Shown here piece by piece: positions 1-7,621 of a stretch of DNA of 41,978 bases; position 1 is the first letter of the stretch; every line of letters starts with the position of its first letter. Position numbers and translations under genes: made by a program. Below the pieces are notes generated by a model. The model made no database searches, was not told the origin of the DNA, and worked only from the letters and a program-made list of their open reading frames with translations. The stretch spans positions 1 through 41,978 of the forward strand of contig JAJFVC010000002.1 in NCBI GenBank assembly GCA_021372005.1, given 5' to 3'. This stretch comes from Planctomycetaceae bacterium. Lineage in GTDB: Bacteria; Planctomycetota; Planctomycetia; Pirellulales; Thermoguttaceae.

Positions 1-203
1 CGCCCGTCAGGATCGGCGGGTTTTTCGTGTTCTTTCTTCCAAGCGGCCCAAGCTTCCAGGGCTTGTTCATAGCCCTTGCCAGTATTCGGAAACTTGAAGT
101 AGACGACGTTCCCGTTTACCTTCTTCTTCCAGCACTGACGAGCCTCGAACCACGTCAGCGAAATCCGTGTTCCTTTTTCTTTCTGCTGTTGTGCCCAAGC
201 CAT
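1..203 (-). CDS. N-terminal part of an element-borne hypothetical protein, possibly recombinase-associated (cut by window edge)
   Basis: An ATG at 203 opens a frame that runs off the left edge, giving 67 residues that begin MAWAQQQKEKGTRISLTWFE. The visible part is basic and rich in Trp and Lys, with the segment ARQCWKKKVNGNVVYFKFPN followed by a helical, Trp-rich stretch. It has no signal peptide. An AGGGGA sequence lies about 9 nt before the start. Base composition is clearly less GC-rich than in the genes to the right. The gene sits next to a tRNA-Arg remnant, which is where integrases and their accessory genes are usually found, so I infer that it belongs to an integrated element. A short DNA-binding domain that reads as the start of a tyrosine recombinase or a small accessory protein would fit, but no catalytic residues are visible, so the function is not established. 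Confidence 0.55.
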   Translation of the reverse strand, partial: MAWAQQQKEKGTRISLTWFEARQCWKKKVNGNVVYFKFPNTGKGYEQALEAWAAWKKEHEKPADPDG

Positions 204-323
204 TTTGTGTATCCCCTGAAATGTATCCCTTTGCCGTCAAAACAAAGTCATTATAGCACATAGATGGGATACAGTAAATAGACGTAAGTGCTTGCTTATA
301 CGTTATTTAGAATGGCTTATATA
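204..323. other. AT-rich leader at the edge of the putative integrated element
   Basis: This stretch is much richer in A and T than the rest of the window. It separates the truncated gene on the left from the tRNA-Arg remnant on the right. I see no D-arm or 5' acceptor strand that would complete the tRNA, and no open frame of its own. It is best read as element DNA next to an attachment site. Confidence 0.4.
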
Positions 324-370
324 TCGGTCTTCGGAACCGAGGGTTGGGGGTTCAAATCCCTCCGGGCGTA
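324..370 (+). tRNA. 3' half of a tRNA-Arg(UCG), without its 5' half: probable attachment-site remnant
   Basis: The sequence shows a perfect 5-bp anticodon stem (TCGGT 324-328 with ACCGA 336-340) around the loop CTTCGGA, whose anticodon TCG reads arginine codon CGA. It is followed by a 5-nt variable loop, a T-arm (GGGGG, TTCAAAT, CCCTC) and the 3' acceptor strand CGGGCGT with discriminator A. CCA is not encoded. The matching 5' acceptor strand (ACGCCCG) and the D-arm are absent from the AT-rich DNA upstream, so this is not a functional tRNA gene. Integrases that target tRNA genes recombine within the anticodon or T-arm region and leave exactly this kind of 3' copy at one end of the element. 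The intact tRNA-Arg would then be at the other end, left of the window. Confidence 0.7.
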
Positions 371-520
371 CTTTCTTTGGACGCGAGTAAGAACGACGGC
401 AGGGCCGATCTCATCCAATGCGGTCGTCGAGCGTCGTCAAGGCGAGCCTCGCCAGTCCGGACTGCTTTTTGAAGAGGGCTTTTTTCTTGCCCAAAATATG
501 GTGGCCACGGTCGTTGAGTA
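371..520. other. Intergenic region, nothing recognised
   Basis: Between the tRNA remnant and the terminator of the YfdX gene I see no supported gene. The only structure is a short perfect palindrome, CAGTCCGGACTG, near 451-462. Open frames here overlap one another and show no ribosome binding site or family resemblance. Confidence 0.4.
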
Positions 521-582
521 GGAAAATAAAATGGGGGCGTTCCACGTTGCTTCCGTTTGAGACGGAAGAGCGGAACGCCCCC
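521..582 (-). terminator. Intrinsic terminator after the YfdX gene
   Basis: Perfect 11-bp arms GGGGGCGTTCC (533-543) and GGAACGCCCCC (572-582) enclose a second small hairpin. Read on the minus strand, the stem is followed by a T-rich tract (ATTTTATTTTCC). It begins about 20 nt past the stop of the YfdX gene. Confidence 0.75.
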
Positions 583-601
583 TTGGCGTTTCTCTGCTGC
601 G

Positions 602-1276
602 TCACTTCGCCTTCTTGCCGTTTTCGGCCTTCGGCACATCAACCAAGCTCACCGAGTCAACCACCAGACCGTCCTCGGCCGCTTTCAGTTCCAGATTGGC
701 CTCGTAGTATTTGTGCTCGTCGGCCAATTTCGTCGCCTCGGCCACCTTCTTCATGGTTTCGCCCAAAGGCAACAAAATGCGGGAGAACGTCACGCCGATT
801 CCTCCGAGACGCAATTCCTCGATGGCCTCTTTGCTCTTGCGGTTCTTGAAGTGTTCGTTGGCCTTCGCAATGTGCTTGGCGTTCTCTTCCGTAAGCACGA
901 AACTATCGGCCAGCGCGATTTGACCGTCGATCGGAATCAGATTCTGCTTCATCGTGGCGCTCTCGTCTTTGACCACCTTGCCGTCGACGATCGCCTTCGC
1001 GTCGATCACGTAGGTGGTCGTGTCCTTGGCGGCGGCGTCCAAGTCGGCGGTCGCCTTGCCGAGCATTTTGACCGCCAGCTTCGGCTCGCCGTCAAAAATT
1101 GCGATGCGGGCCGCGCGAATCGATCGCATGGCGGCAAAACCTTCGTGCGAAACCTTCAACATCTGATGCGAGGGAACCGGCGACTTGGGCGTCGCCGCAA
1201 CCGTGTCATTCGTGGCCGTGCCGAACGAGCAGCCCGCAAGCACCAGAGCCAACGCAGCGTTCAAAAGCGTCTTCAT
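602..1276 (-). CDS. YfdX family lipoprotein
   Basis: This encodes 224 residues starting MKTLLNAALALVLAGCSFG, a lipoprotein signal with lipobox LAGC and the modified cysteine at position 16. It is therefore probably exported and membrane-anchored. The body matches the YfdX family, with the segment HQMLKVSHEGFAAMRSIRAA, then a helical region and a C-terminal KYYEANLELKAAEDGLVVDS. Enterobacterial YfdX proteins have been linked to acid and stress responses, but their biochemical role is unclear and I do not assign one here. The ATG at 1276 is chosen because GAGGAG lies 7 nt upstream and the signal peptide begins there; a longer frame to 1402 has no such support. It is a single gene with its own terminator. 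Confidence 0.8.
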   Translation of the reverse strand: MKTLLNAALALVLAGCSFGTATNDTVAATPKSPVPSHQMLKVSHEGFAAMRSIRAARIAIFDGEPKLAVKMLGKATADLDAAAKDTTTYVIDAKAIVDGKVVKDESATMKQNLIPIDGQIALADSFVLTEENAKHIAKANEHFKNRKSKEAIEELRLGGIGVTFSRILLPLGETMKKVAEATKLADEHKYYEANLELKAAEDGLVVDSVSLVDVPKAENGKKAK

Positions 1277-1545
1277 CGTCCATCTCCTCAGTAGGGATTT
1301 CGCGGTCGATCGTCGGCCGGCGATCCGATTCGCCGCCTTAACACTCCACCGCATATCCATACATAGGGCGCACCAGTCGCTCGGAGACCAGCAATGCGGC
1401 AAATTCGCATTTTCCGGCGAAAAAAAAGAAACCGTCTCAGCTTCGGCTACTTAAAAAGAGAGCGCTTGCGTTCCGTGAGACTGGACACGTTTTCTACGAG
1501 ACGCCTCTCCGTCGTCAACGTGACAACCCGTCGAAGGATCGCCTC

Positions 1546-2556
1546 TTAATGCGGTTCTTGCCCTTCGGTGGATCCTTCCGCCTTGCGTCTTTCGCCTTGG
1601 CCTTTGAAAAGTTTTCGGCCGAGGTTCGCGTTGAACAGGGTCCAAGGGCTGTCGGTGTTCGGATCTTCCCGCATCAATTGCGTGAAGGTGTTGATCTTGG
1701 CGTCGAGATTGTCGAGCTGACACAAGGCGACCGCCTCCAGGGTCATCGGCAGCTTGGGACTTCCGAAGGCGTATTCGCCGTGATGACTGAGGATCATGTG
1801 CTTCAGCCGCACAATGGTCTCGTCGGGCATCGGCTCGCCCGAGAGTTTTTCGGCCTCGATCGATTTTTGGTCGAGCAGGGCGACGGCCAACACCAGATGG
1901 CCGACCAATTGGCCTTGGTCCGTGTAGGTCAGTTCCCGATCGTAACGCAACTCGTCCACCTTGCCGAGGTCGTGCAAAAACGCGCCGAACAGCAGCAGGT
2001 CGCGGTCGATCTGCGGATAGCATGGGGCCACGCGCGTGACGACGTCCATCACGTTGACCGTGTGCTCCAACAGGCCGCCGTGGAAGGCGTGATGGTTTTT
2101 CGTGCCGGCCGGGGCCATCGACAGCTTCGCCATCAGCGGCTCGTCCATCAAAAAACACTCGGCCAACGTCTTCAACGCTGGATCGGTCATCGAACGCAGC
2201 ATCTCACACAGTCGGACCGTCAACCGATCGACGGCCACGGGCGGCTCGGGCGTGAAATCGGCCGGGTCGACTTCCGACGGGTCGAGTTTGCGGAGTTTCG
2301 TACCGAGAATTTGCATCGCACCCTGGTAAAGCTGGGCCGTGCCCTCGACGAACACATAATCGCCGTTGTCGAACGACTGATAGATCGCTTCGCCGGCGTT
2401 CCAAAATCGTGAGGCAATCGAACCGGTCCGGTCCGACAGGGCCACTTGGAGATAGAGGTTGCCGTTGCGATTGGGCCGAAGTTGTTTGTCGCCGGCGATA
2501 AACGCTTGGCGCACGGGCTCTTGATGGGCAAGCTGGTTGACGTACCGTCGCGGCAT
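1546..2556 (-). CDS. OB-fold/HD-domain 3'-5' exoribonuclease, YhaM type
   Basis: This is a 336-residue cytoplasmic protein. The N-terminal half (about residues 1-110) is an OB-fold nucleic-acid-binding domain (LYLQVALSDRTGSIASRFWN). The second half is an HD phosphohydrolase domain with HHAFHGGLLEHTVNVMDVV (His165) and FLHDLGKVDEL (His195-Asp196), which bind the metals. This architecture is that of the YhaM family, exonucleases that trim RNA or single-stranded DNA. The highly charged C-terminal tail is likely disordered. The ATG at 2556 is preferred over the ATG at 2652 because the best promoter (2609-2637) lies between them. No strong Shine-Dalgarno is visible. It is transcribed divergently from the NUDIX gene. 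Confidence 0.85.
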   Translation of the reverse strand: MPRRYVNQLAHQEPVRQAFIAGDKQLRPNRNGNLYLQVALSDRTGSIASRFWNAGEAIYQSFDNGDYVFVEGTAQLYQGAMQILGTKLRKLDPSEVDPADFTPEPPVAVDRLTVRLCEMLRSMTDPALKTLAECFLMDEPLMAKLSMAPAGTKNHHAFHGGLLEHTVNVMDVVTRVAPCYPQIDRDLLLFGAFLHDLGKVDELRYDRELTYTDQGQLVGHLVLAVALLDQKSIEAEKLSGEPMPDETIVRLKHMILSHHGEYAFGSPKLPMTLEAVALCQLDNLDAKINTFTQLMREDPNTDSPWTLFNANLGRKLFKGQGERRKAEGSTEGQEPH

Positions 2557-2608
2557 GGAAGACACGAATAAAAATGGAGGAACCAATGTGAGAAAAACAA
2601 CCGTGTGA

Positions 2609-2637
2609 ATTGTAGGCCGCGATCGAGTTCGCCACAA
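2609..2637 (-). promoter_or_regulatory. Promoter of the YhaM-type gene
   Basis: On the minus strand TTGTGG (2637-2632) and TACAAT (2614-2609) are 17 nt apart. The predicted transcript starts near 2602, about 46 nt before the ATG at 2556. Confidence 0.6.
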
Positions 2638-2662
2638 GTGGCTCGCTTTCACGGCGGGCTGC

Positions 2663-2691
2663 TTGTTGGACGACGGGCTGCCCGGTATACT
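2663..2691 (+). promoter_or_regulatory. Promoter of the NUDIX gene
   Basis: TTGTTG (2663-2668) and TATACT (2686-2691) are 17 nt apart. The predicted start near 2698 excludes the upstream in-frame starts and supports the GTG at 2738. It lies back to back with the promoter of the YhaM-type gene. Confidence 0.6.
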
Positions 2692-2737
2692 TGCCGTGGC
2701 GGGCGAATCGCAAAAGCTTCGGAAAGGGGACGTTGCC

Positions 2738-3361
2738 GTGTCGGAGACGCATCAGGAGCGGGTTTTGGTGGTGCCCACCGCGTTGTTCCATCGGTTGGGA
2801 CATTTTCAGGGTTTCAGCCACGAGGCGGATCGCTATCTCTCCGAGCTGCTGCGTCCAGAGCACATCAGCTATCGCCCCCGGTCCGAGGTGGAAAAGGACC
2901 CCGGCTTCAAACAACTCATCCCTTACGTCCTGTTTCGCTACACGGATCCGTCGGGCGTCGAGTCCGTGTTTCAATATACCCGGGGCAAGGGCATGGGCGA
3001 GGGCCGTCTGCACCGCAAACACAGCGTCGGCATCGGCGGCCACATCTCGACCGTGGACGTGTCGTCCGACGGCGGCAATCCGTATGAAGAGGGCCTGCGC
3101 CGCGAGTTGGACGAAGAAGTGGCCATCGACACGTCCTATCAAGCCCGATGCGTCGGCATGATCAACGACGACGAAACCGAGGTGGGCCGGGTCCACCTGG
3201 GCGTCGTCCATCAGTTCGACGTCGAACGGCCCGCCGTCCGGCCACGCGAAGCCGAGATCATCCAAAGCGGCTTTCGCCCGGTAGCCGAGGTGCTGGCCGA
3301 CATGGACGGTTTTGAAACCTGGTCGCAAATCTGCATGAAAGCGCTTTTTTTAAGGGATTAG
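2738..3361 (+). CDS. NUDIX-family predicted phosphoesterase (COG4112-like)
   Basis: This encodes 207 residues. The central part RKHSVGIGGHI leads into a degenerate Nudix box with the core RELDEEV (residues 122-128), which supplies the glutamates that bind metal in Nudix hydrolases. The glycine before the helix lies farther away than in the standard GX5EX7REUXEEXGU signature, as in the COG4112 group of Nudix-like phosphoesterases. The substrate cannot be read from the sequence. A GTG start at 2738 is chosen because AAAGGGGA lies 7 nt upstream and a promoter lies between it and the earlier in-frame codons. The protein has no signal peptide or membrane segment, so it should be cytoplasmic. Confidence 0.75.
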   Translation: MSETHQERVLVVPTALFHRLGHFQGFSHEADRYLSELLRPEHISYRPRSEVEKDPGFKQLIPYVLFRYTDPSGVESVFQYTRGKGMGEGRLHRKHSVGIGGHISTVDVSSDGGNPYEEGLRRELDEEVAIDTSYQARCVGMINDDETEVGRVHLGVVHQFDVERPAVRPREAEIIQSGFRPVAEVLADMDGFETWSQICMKALFLRD

Positions 3362-3422
3362 GTTTTAGGGATTTGGGGCTCCGAAGACCGATTTCCCCCA
3401 ATTCTACGCCCCGCCCGACACC

Positions 3423-3451
3423 TTGGCTTTCGCCGCCCGGTGCGGTACGAT
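3423..3451 (+). promoter_or_regulatory. Promoter of the A-type Fe-S carrier gene
   Basis: TTGGCT (3423-3428) and TACGAT (3446-3451) are 17 nt apart, about 45 nt before the ATG at 3497. Confidence 0.5.
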
Positions 3452-3496
3452 AACAATAGTGGACGGTTCAACCATTTTTCTCGGAGTGAACGAGCG

Positions 3497-3829
3497 ATGG
3501 GAATCAGTTTGACGGAAGCGGCGGCCAACGAAATCCAGCGGTATCGGGACGCCCAAAAGGTGGACCCGGCGGCCGTGCTTCGGATGGGCATCGCCGGCGG
3601 CGGCTGCTCCGGGTTTCAATACACCCTGGGCTTCGAGACCGATTTCGATCCGGCGATCGACGCCCGATACGAACAGCACGGCGTGGCCATTGTGGCGCGC
3701 AAGAAGATGGCGCTGTTTTTGGATGGCACGCAGATCGACTTTCTCGACGGTCCGATGGGCCGCGGGTTTTCGATCGACAACCCGAACGTGCCCCGCAGCG
3801 GCGGTTGCCCAGGCTGCGGACATCACTAA
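3497..3829 (+). CDS. A-type iron-sulfur cluster carrier (HesB/IscA/ErpA family)
   Basis: This encodes 110 residues, the usual length for A-type carriers, which receive Fe-S clusters and pass them to target proteins. The first conserved cysteine is Cys37 in GGGCSGFQY. The C-terminal pair is Cys104 and Cys107 in GGCPGCGHH, so the spacing is CxxC and not the usual CxC of the family (CGCG). Both arrangements offer three cysteines in all. The ATG at 3497 is used because homologues begin at MGISLTEAA; the longer frame from 3440 adds sequence that overlaps the promoter. The next gene, acylphosphatase, follows after 86 nt on the same strand. No other isc or suf genes are in view. Confidence 0.9.
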   Translation: MGISLTEAAANEIQRYRDAQKVDPAAVLRMGIAGGGCSGFQYTLGFETDFDPAIDARYEQHGVAIVARKKMALFLDGTQIDFLDGPMGRGFSIDNPNVPRSGGCPGCGHH

Positions 3830-3915
3830 GACTCTGGCCCCAAGCCATCGGTCGGGCCAAGGACGCGTTTAGGGAGGAGAGCGTTTTGGGAAGGGGGGAG
3901 AAGGAGCCAGCGACG

Positions 3916-4200
3916 GTGTCGGAATCCGGTCAGCAGCAGCGTGAGATTTGTTTCGCCGGTCATGTGCAGGGCGTCGGATTTCGTTACACGGTGCGTTCGC
4001 TGGCCGCGGGGTTCGAGGTGACCGGCTTTGTGCGCAATCTGCCCGACGGGCGGGCCCAAGTGGTGGTGGAGGGCTCGCCGCGCGAAATCGACAATTTTTT
4101 AGACGGCATCCGGCAAGAGATGTCGCATTACATTCGGACGACCCGGCAAACGACGTTGCCCGCGACCGGACGGTTCCATGGGTTCGAGATTCGCCATTAG
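3916..4200 (+). CDS. acyP: Acylphosphatase
   Basis: This is a small cytoplasmic enzyme of 94 residues that hydrolyses acyl phosphates. The signature GHVQGVGFRYTVRSLA carries the phosphate-binding arginine (Arg23), and GFVRNLPDGRAQVVVEG carries the catalytic asparagine (Asn41). The fold and length are those of single-domain acylphosphatases. The GTG at 3916 has AAGGAG 9 nt upstream; a TTG at 3886 with GGAGGAG upstream is an alternative that would add 10 residues. The ABC permease gene follows after 21 nt, so the two are probably cotranscribed, although no functional link is apparent. Confidence 0.88.
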   Translation: MSESGQQQREICFAGHVQGVGFRYTVRSLAAGFEVTGFVRNLPDGRAQVVVEGSPREIDNFLDGIRQEMSHYIRTTRQTTLPATGRFHGFEIRH

Positions 4201-4221
4201 TCGAAAAAACGGAGACGGAAC

Positions 4222-5166
4222 GTGACGCCTGATTCCCTGGTTCTATTCGGCGAGATTCCGATCTGGGTGGCGCCGCTTTGGATGGTCGCCGCCGGTTTGG
4301 CCGTAGGCGCGGCGATTTTGACGCTCTTCGGCGCGCTGATGCGCGTGGCCGCTCCGAAAGTGGCCGCCATCAGTTGGACGACCAGCAAAGAGGCGATGTC
4401 GCAGCCGCTGTTTTACGTCTTGATGGCCATTGGCGTCTTTGGACTGATTCTGTTTCCGTTCGTGCCCTACAACACGTTGGGCGAAGACATCAAAATGCTC
4501 AAGGAGGACGGTCTGACGCTGGTCATGGTCCTTTCGGTCATCATGGCTTTTTGGACGGCCAGCGTGTCGATCGCCGACGAAATCGAGGGTCGTACGGCGC
4601 TGACGCTTCTATCGAAACCGGTGAGCCGCCGCCAGTTCGTCTTCGGCAAGTTCCTTGGCATCCTCGTCCCCGTGGCGATTATGTTTTTGGTGCTCGGCGC
4701 GCTGTTCCTCTGCACCGTCTCGTTCAAAATGGTGTACGATGCCCGTGAATCGGTGCTGGCCGATCCGACGCGGGCGACCTGCCAGGAGGCGATCGTGCAA
4801 ATCGCCCCGGGCCTGCTCCTGGGGTTCATGGAAGCCGTCGTGTTGACGGCCATCAGCGTGGCCATTTCGACCCGGTTGCCGATGATGGCCAATTTGATTC
4901 TCTGCGCGTCGATCTACGTGTTGGGACATCTGGTGCCCGTCGTGGTCGACTCGACGGCCGGACGGTTCGAGATCGTCCGATTCGTGGCCAATCTGCTGGC
5001 GGCGGTGCTGCCCGTGCTCGATTATTTCAACATCTCGGCAGGCATTTCGACCGGTCAACCGGTGCCGGGCGTCTATTTGGCGTGGACCGGGCTGTACTGC
5101 GTCGTCTACGTCGCCGTGGCGATGCTGGTTGCGTTGCTGTTGTTCGAGGACCGCGATCTGGCGTAG
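4222..5166 (+). CDS. ABC-2 type transporter permease
   Basis: This is a 314-residue polytopic membrane protein with about six hydrophobic helices. They include the first at residues 12-35, a pair around 70-115, and a final one ending in VAMLVALLLFEDRDLA. Between helices lies EIEGRTALTLLSKPVSRRQFVFGK, the typical cytoplasmic segment of ABC-2 permeases of the NatB/GldF kind, which contacts the ATPase. No ATP-binding subunit is encoded next to it, so the partner must lie elsewhere and the substrate is unknown. The gene follows acylphosphatase by 21 nt and converges with the next gene, with only 19 nt between stops. Confidence 0.85.
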   Translation: MTPDSLVLFGEIPIWVAPLWMVAAGLAVGAAILTLFGALMRVAAPKVAAISWTTSKEAMSQPLFYVLMAIGVFGLILFPFVPYNTLGEDIKMLKEDGLTLVMVLSVIMAFWTASVSIADEIEGRTALTLLSKPVSRRQFVFGKFLGILVPVAIMFLVLGALFLCTVSFKMVYDARESVLADPTRATCQEAIVQIAPGLLLGFMEAVVLTAISVAISTRLPMMANLILCASIYVLGHLVPVVVDSTAGRFEIVRFVANLLAAVLPVLDYFNISAGISTGQPVPGVYLAWTGLYCVVYVAVAMLVALLLFEDRDLA

Positions 5167-5185
5167 CGTTTTTTTGCTTCGCGTC

Positions 5186-6208
5186 CTACGGTTTCATCGA
5201 CGTGACCCACAACAACGGCGAACCGGCTTCATCGTAGCGGACCTCGAATTTCATGCCGGCCTTGAACAGCAGCCTTCGCAGGGCCAAGCTGTACGTCGTG
5301 CGACTGCCGGGAAGCGACACCATGGCCTTGGCCGGGTCGATCCCGTGTCGCGCCAACCCGGGGCGGTCGAGCAGGATCGGGATTTGAGTCCGCTTCGCGA
5401 TGGCATCCAACGCCGTGGCGGCCGAGACGTTTTGGATGTTGACGCTCAAAAACTCGAGCAAGGCTGAGGGCTTTCGCTGATCCGATTTCTCGGGCGGCCA
5501 GCCCACCGGCCAAACCTCCACGCCCGGCCGCAGCCGGACGACCGCCAAGTCGCCGGACGTCTGGGGAACGAATCCAAAGCCGGCCGATTGCAGCACGTAG
5601 GCCAGCGCCGTTCCGCTGCTTAGCCCGATCGGCGATTCATACACGGTTGCTTCGGCCAGAGCTTGGGCGGCTTGGTCGTCCATTTTCAGAGGGCGATTCA
5701 ACGCACCGGCGATTCGCTGGGCGAGCTGCCCGGCGTTTTGGCCTTCGGTCGCCAGCGGCGCCGAAACGGCCAGTTCTTGGTGGATCCGTCCGAATTGGGT
5801 CGGCGAAAGCCCCAAGACTTTTTTGCGAGCCCCGCCCATTCCGGATGGTCCGTTTTGGGCCAGATCGTCGATCCACTGTTTGAGTCGTCCGATTTCGCTG
5901 CGTCGGAACGTCGCGCCCGGCAGCGTCAATTCGTCGGCCGAGCGAATCATTCCGGTGACGACATAGACGGGCCGGTCGGGGTCGCCGCGCGTCTCGATGC
6001 CGGCGCCGTCCGCGCCGGAGTCGCTCCGGATGCGAAAGTCCGAAATGCCTGCCCGGCTTAGCGACTCACCCCACTGTTGAAAGGCCAACGCGGAGCCCTG
6101 GGCGTCGCCGATCAGCTCCAACTGCACCGTGGCGGCGCGAACGTCGACCGGCGCGAGGCCCAACAGGCACAACAGCACAACGCGGCAAAAGTGAGGCATC
6201 GGGGACAT
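5186..6208 (-). CDS. Secreted protein with a secretin/TonB short-N-terminal-like C-terminal domain
   Basis: This encodes 340 residues. The N-terminus has a signal peptide (FCRVVLLCLLGLAPVDVRA) with a likely cut after VRA. The middle is not recognised. The last ~90 residues (LEFLSVNIQNVSAATALDAI followed by RTQIPILLDRPGL and SLALRRLLFKAGMKFEVRY) resemble the STN or DUF4974-like beta-alpha module of secretins and TonB-linked proteins, which suggests a periplasmic protein-protein contact role. The start could be the ATG at 6208 or the one at 6199; neither has a clear Shine-Dalgarno. An extended -10 (TGCTATAGT, centred near 6253) lies upstream on this strand. The exact function is unknown. Confidence 0.7.
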   Translation of the reverse strand: MSPMPHFCRVVLLCLLGLAPVDVRAATVQLELIGDAQGSALAFQQWGESLSRAGISDFRIRSDSGADGAGIETRGDPDRPVYVVTGMIRSADELTLPGATFRRSEIGRLKQWIDDLAQNGPSGMGGARKKVLGLSPTQFGRIHQELAVSAPLATEGQNAGQLAQRIAGALNRPLKMDDQAAQALAEATVYESPIGLSSGTALAYVLQSAGFGFVPQTSGDLAVVRLRPGVEVWPVGWPPEKSDQRKPSALLEFLSVNIQNVSAATALDAIAKRTQIPILLDRPGLARHGIDPAKAMVSLPGSRTTYSLALRRLLFKAGMKFEVRYDEAGSPLLWVTSMKP

Positions 6209-6311
6209 AAATCGTGGACAGTCCAAGGACTTGGGAAGAACGACCAGGGAACTATAGCATAAACCCCCACCCGCCGTCCTGTCGGGATGCCGCGAGGTTT
6301 GGGTCCCCGGC

Positions 6312-6339
6312 TTGCAGACGGCGACAAATTTGCGACAAT
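6312..6339 (+). promoter_or_regulatory. Promoter of the TIM-barrel gene
   Basis: TTGCAG (6312-6317) and GACAAT (6334-6339) are 16 nt apart, about 45 nt before the ATG at 6385. Confidence 0.45.
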
Positions 6340-6384
6340 ACGAGGGGGTTGCCAATCATCAGACCAAAGGAAGGAGCGTTTGAC

Positions 6385-7395
6385 ATGGTGCGGCCGATTA
6401 CGCTTTGCACGGGCCAATGGGCCGACCTGCCCGTGGCCGAACTGGCTCGAAAATGCAGTGATTGGGGTTACGACGGTTTGGAATTGGCCTGCTGGGGCGA
6501 TCACTTCGAGGTCGACAAAGCGATCGACGAAGAGGATTACTGCGAGAAAAAACGCGACCTGTTGGAAAAAAACAACCAGCAAGTGTTCGCCATCAGCAAT
6601 CACTTGGTCGGTCAGGCCGTGTTGGACCACATCGACATCCGGCACAAGTCGATTCTGCCGCCGTACATTTGGGGCGACGGCAATCCGGAGGAGATCAATC
6701 GGCGAGCCGCCGAGGACATGAAAAACGCCGCCCGGGCCGCCCAAAAACTCGGCGTCGGCGTGGTCAACGGATTCACCGGATCAAGCATTTGGCACCTGTT
6801 GTATTCCTATCCGCCCATTTCGCCCGAGATGATCGAAGACGGCTTCGACCTGCTGGCCGAGCGGTTCAATCCGATCCTCGATGTGTTCGGCGAGTGCGGC
6901 GTGAAGTTCGCTCTGGAAGTGCATCCGACGGAAATCGCCTTCGACCTGTACACGGCCGAACGGGCGTTGGAAAAGTTGAACTACCGCGAAGAGTTCGGCT
7001 TCAACTTCGACCCGAGCCATCTGCTGTGGCAGGGCGTCGATCCGGTCGAGTTCATTCGCGCCTTCCCGGACCGCATCTACCACGTCCACATGAAGGACGC
7101 GATCGTAACGCTCAACGGCCGTAGCGGCATTTTGAGTAGCCACCTGAACTTCGGCGATCCGCACCGCGGCTGGGATTTCCGCTCGTTGGGCCGTGGCGGC
7201 GTCAATTTCGAGGAAATCATCCGCGCACTGAACGTCATCGACTATCAGGGCCCCCTGTCCATCGAATGGGAAGACAGCGGCATGGACCGCGAACACGGCG
7301 CCCAAGAGGCGCTGGAGTTCGTCAAACAACTCGATTTCGAGCCGAGCAAGGTGGCCTTCGACGCCGCCTTCGACAAGGAAGAGCAGGTGAAATAG
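6385..7395 (+). CDS. Sugar phosphate isomerase/epimerase (xylose isomerase-like TIM barrel)
   Basis: This encodes 336 residues of the AP endonuclease 2/xylose isomerase-like TIM-barrel superfamily, whose members bind two divalent metals and isomerise or epimerise sugars and cyclitols. Metal-ligand segments are visible: [35 protein letters not shown] and [14 protein letters not shown]. The protein has no signal peptide, so it is cytoplasmic. The ATG at 6385 is preceded by AAGGAG at 8 nt. Many planctomycetes carry numerous paralogues of this family for sugar and inositol catabolism; the substrate here cannot be read from the sequence. It stands alone, with 226 nt before the next gene. Confidence 0.88.
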   Translation: MVRPITLCTGQWADLPVAELARKCSDWGYDGLELACWGDHFEVDKAIDEEDYCEKKRDLLEKNNQQVFAISNHLVGQAVLDHIDIRHKSILPPYIWGDGNPEEINRRAAEDMKNAARAAQKLGVGVVNGFTGSSIWHLLYSYPPISPEMIEDGFDLLAERFNPILDVFGECGVKFALEVHPTEIAFDLYTAERALEKLNYREEFGFNFDPSHLLWQGVDPVEFIRAFPDRIYHVHMKDAIVTLNGRSGILSSHLNFGDPHRGWDFRSLGRGGVNFEEIIRALNVIDYQGPLSIEWEDSGMDREHGAQEALEFVKQLDFEPSKVAFDAAFDKEEQVK

Positions 7396-7579
7396 TTCTT
7401 CCTTTCAAAACGAGGTGACGGGGTGCGGGAGAGCTTTGCGGCCGTTTCGGTTATGGTGGCCGACGGCCGGCCGGCGTGGTCTGTCGGGGCAGACCGTGCG
7501 AGCCTCCCGCTCCCCGTCCCGTTTTTGGGGGCGTCCAAACGGCATCCGCCGGATTTTTTCTTTCGCGCTCGGGCGATGG

Positions 7580-7585
7580 TACAAT
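7580..7585 (+). promoter_or_regulatory. Possible -10 box of the metallopeptidase-like gene
   Basis: TACAAT lies 36 nt before the ATG at 7622 in an otherwise GC-rich gap. No convincing -35 box is seen at 17 nt, so this rests on the -10 match alone. A small hairpin (GGTCTG and CAGACC around 7480-7497) lies further upstream. Confidence 0.3.
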
Positions 7586-7621
7586 GGAAATAGTCCAGAG
7601 GCCTCGCCATCCCGATAGTCC

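Noticed and set aside
2204-3328. A 374-codon open frame on the minus strand spanning two genes
   Set aside because: It runs antisense to the NUDIX gene and out of frame through the YhaM-type gene, crossing both promoters.
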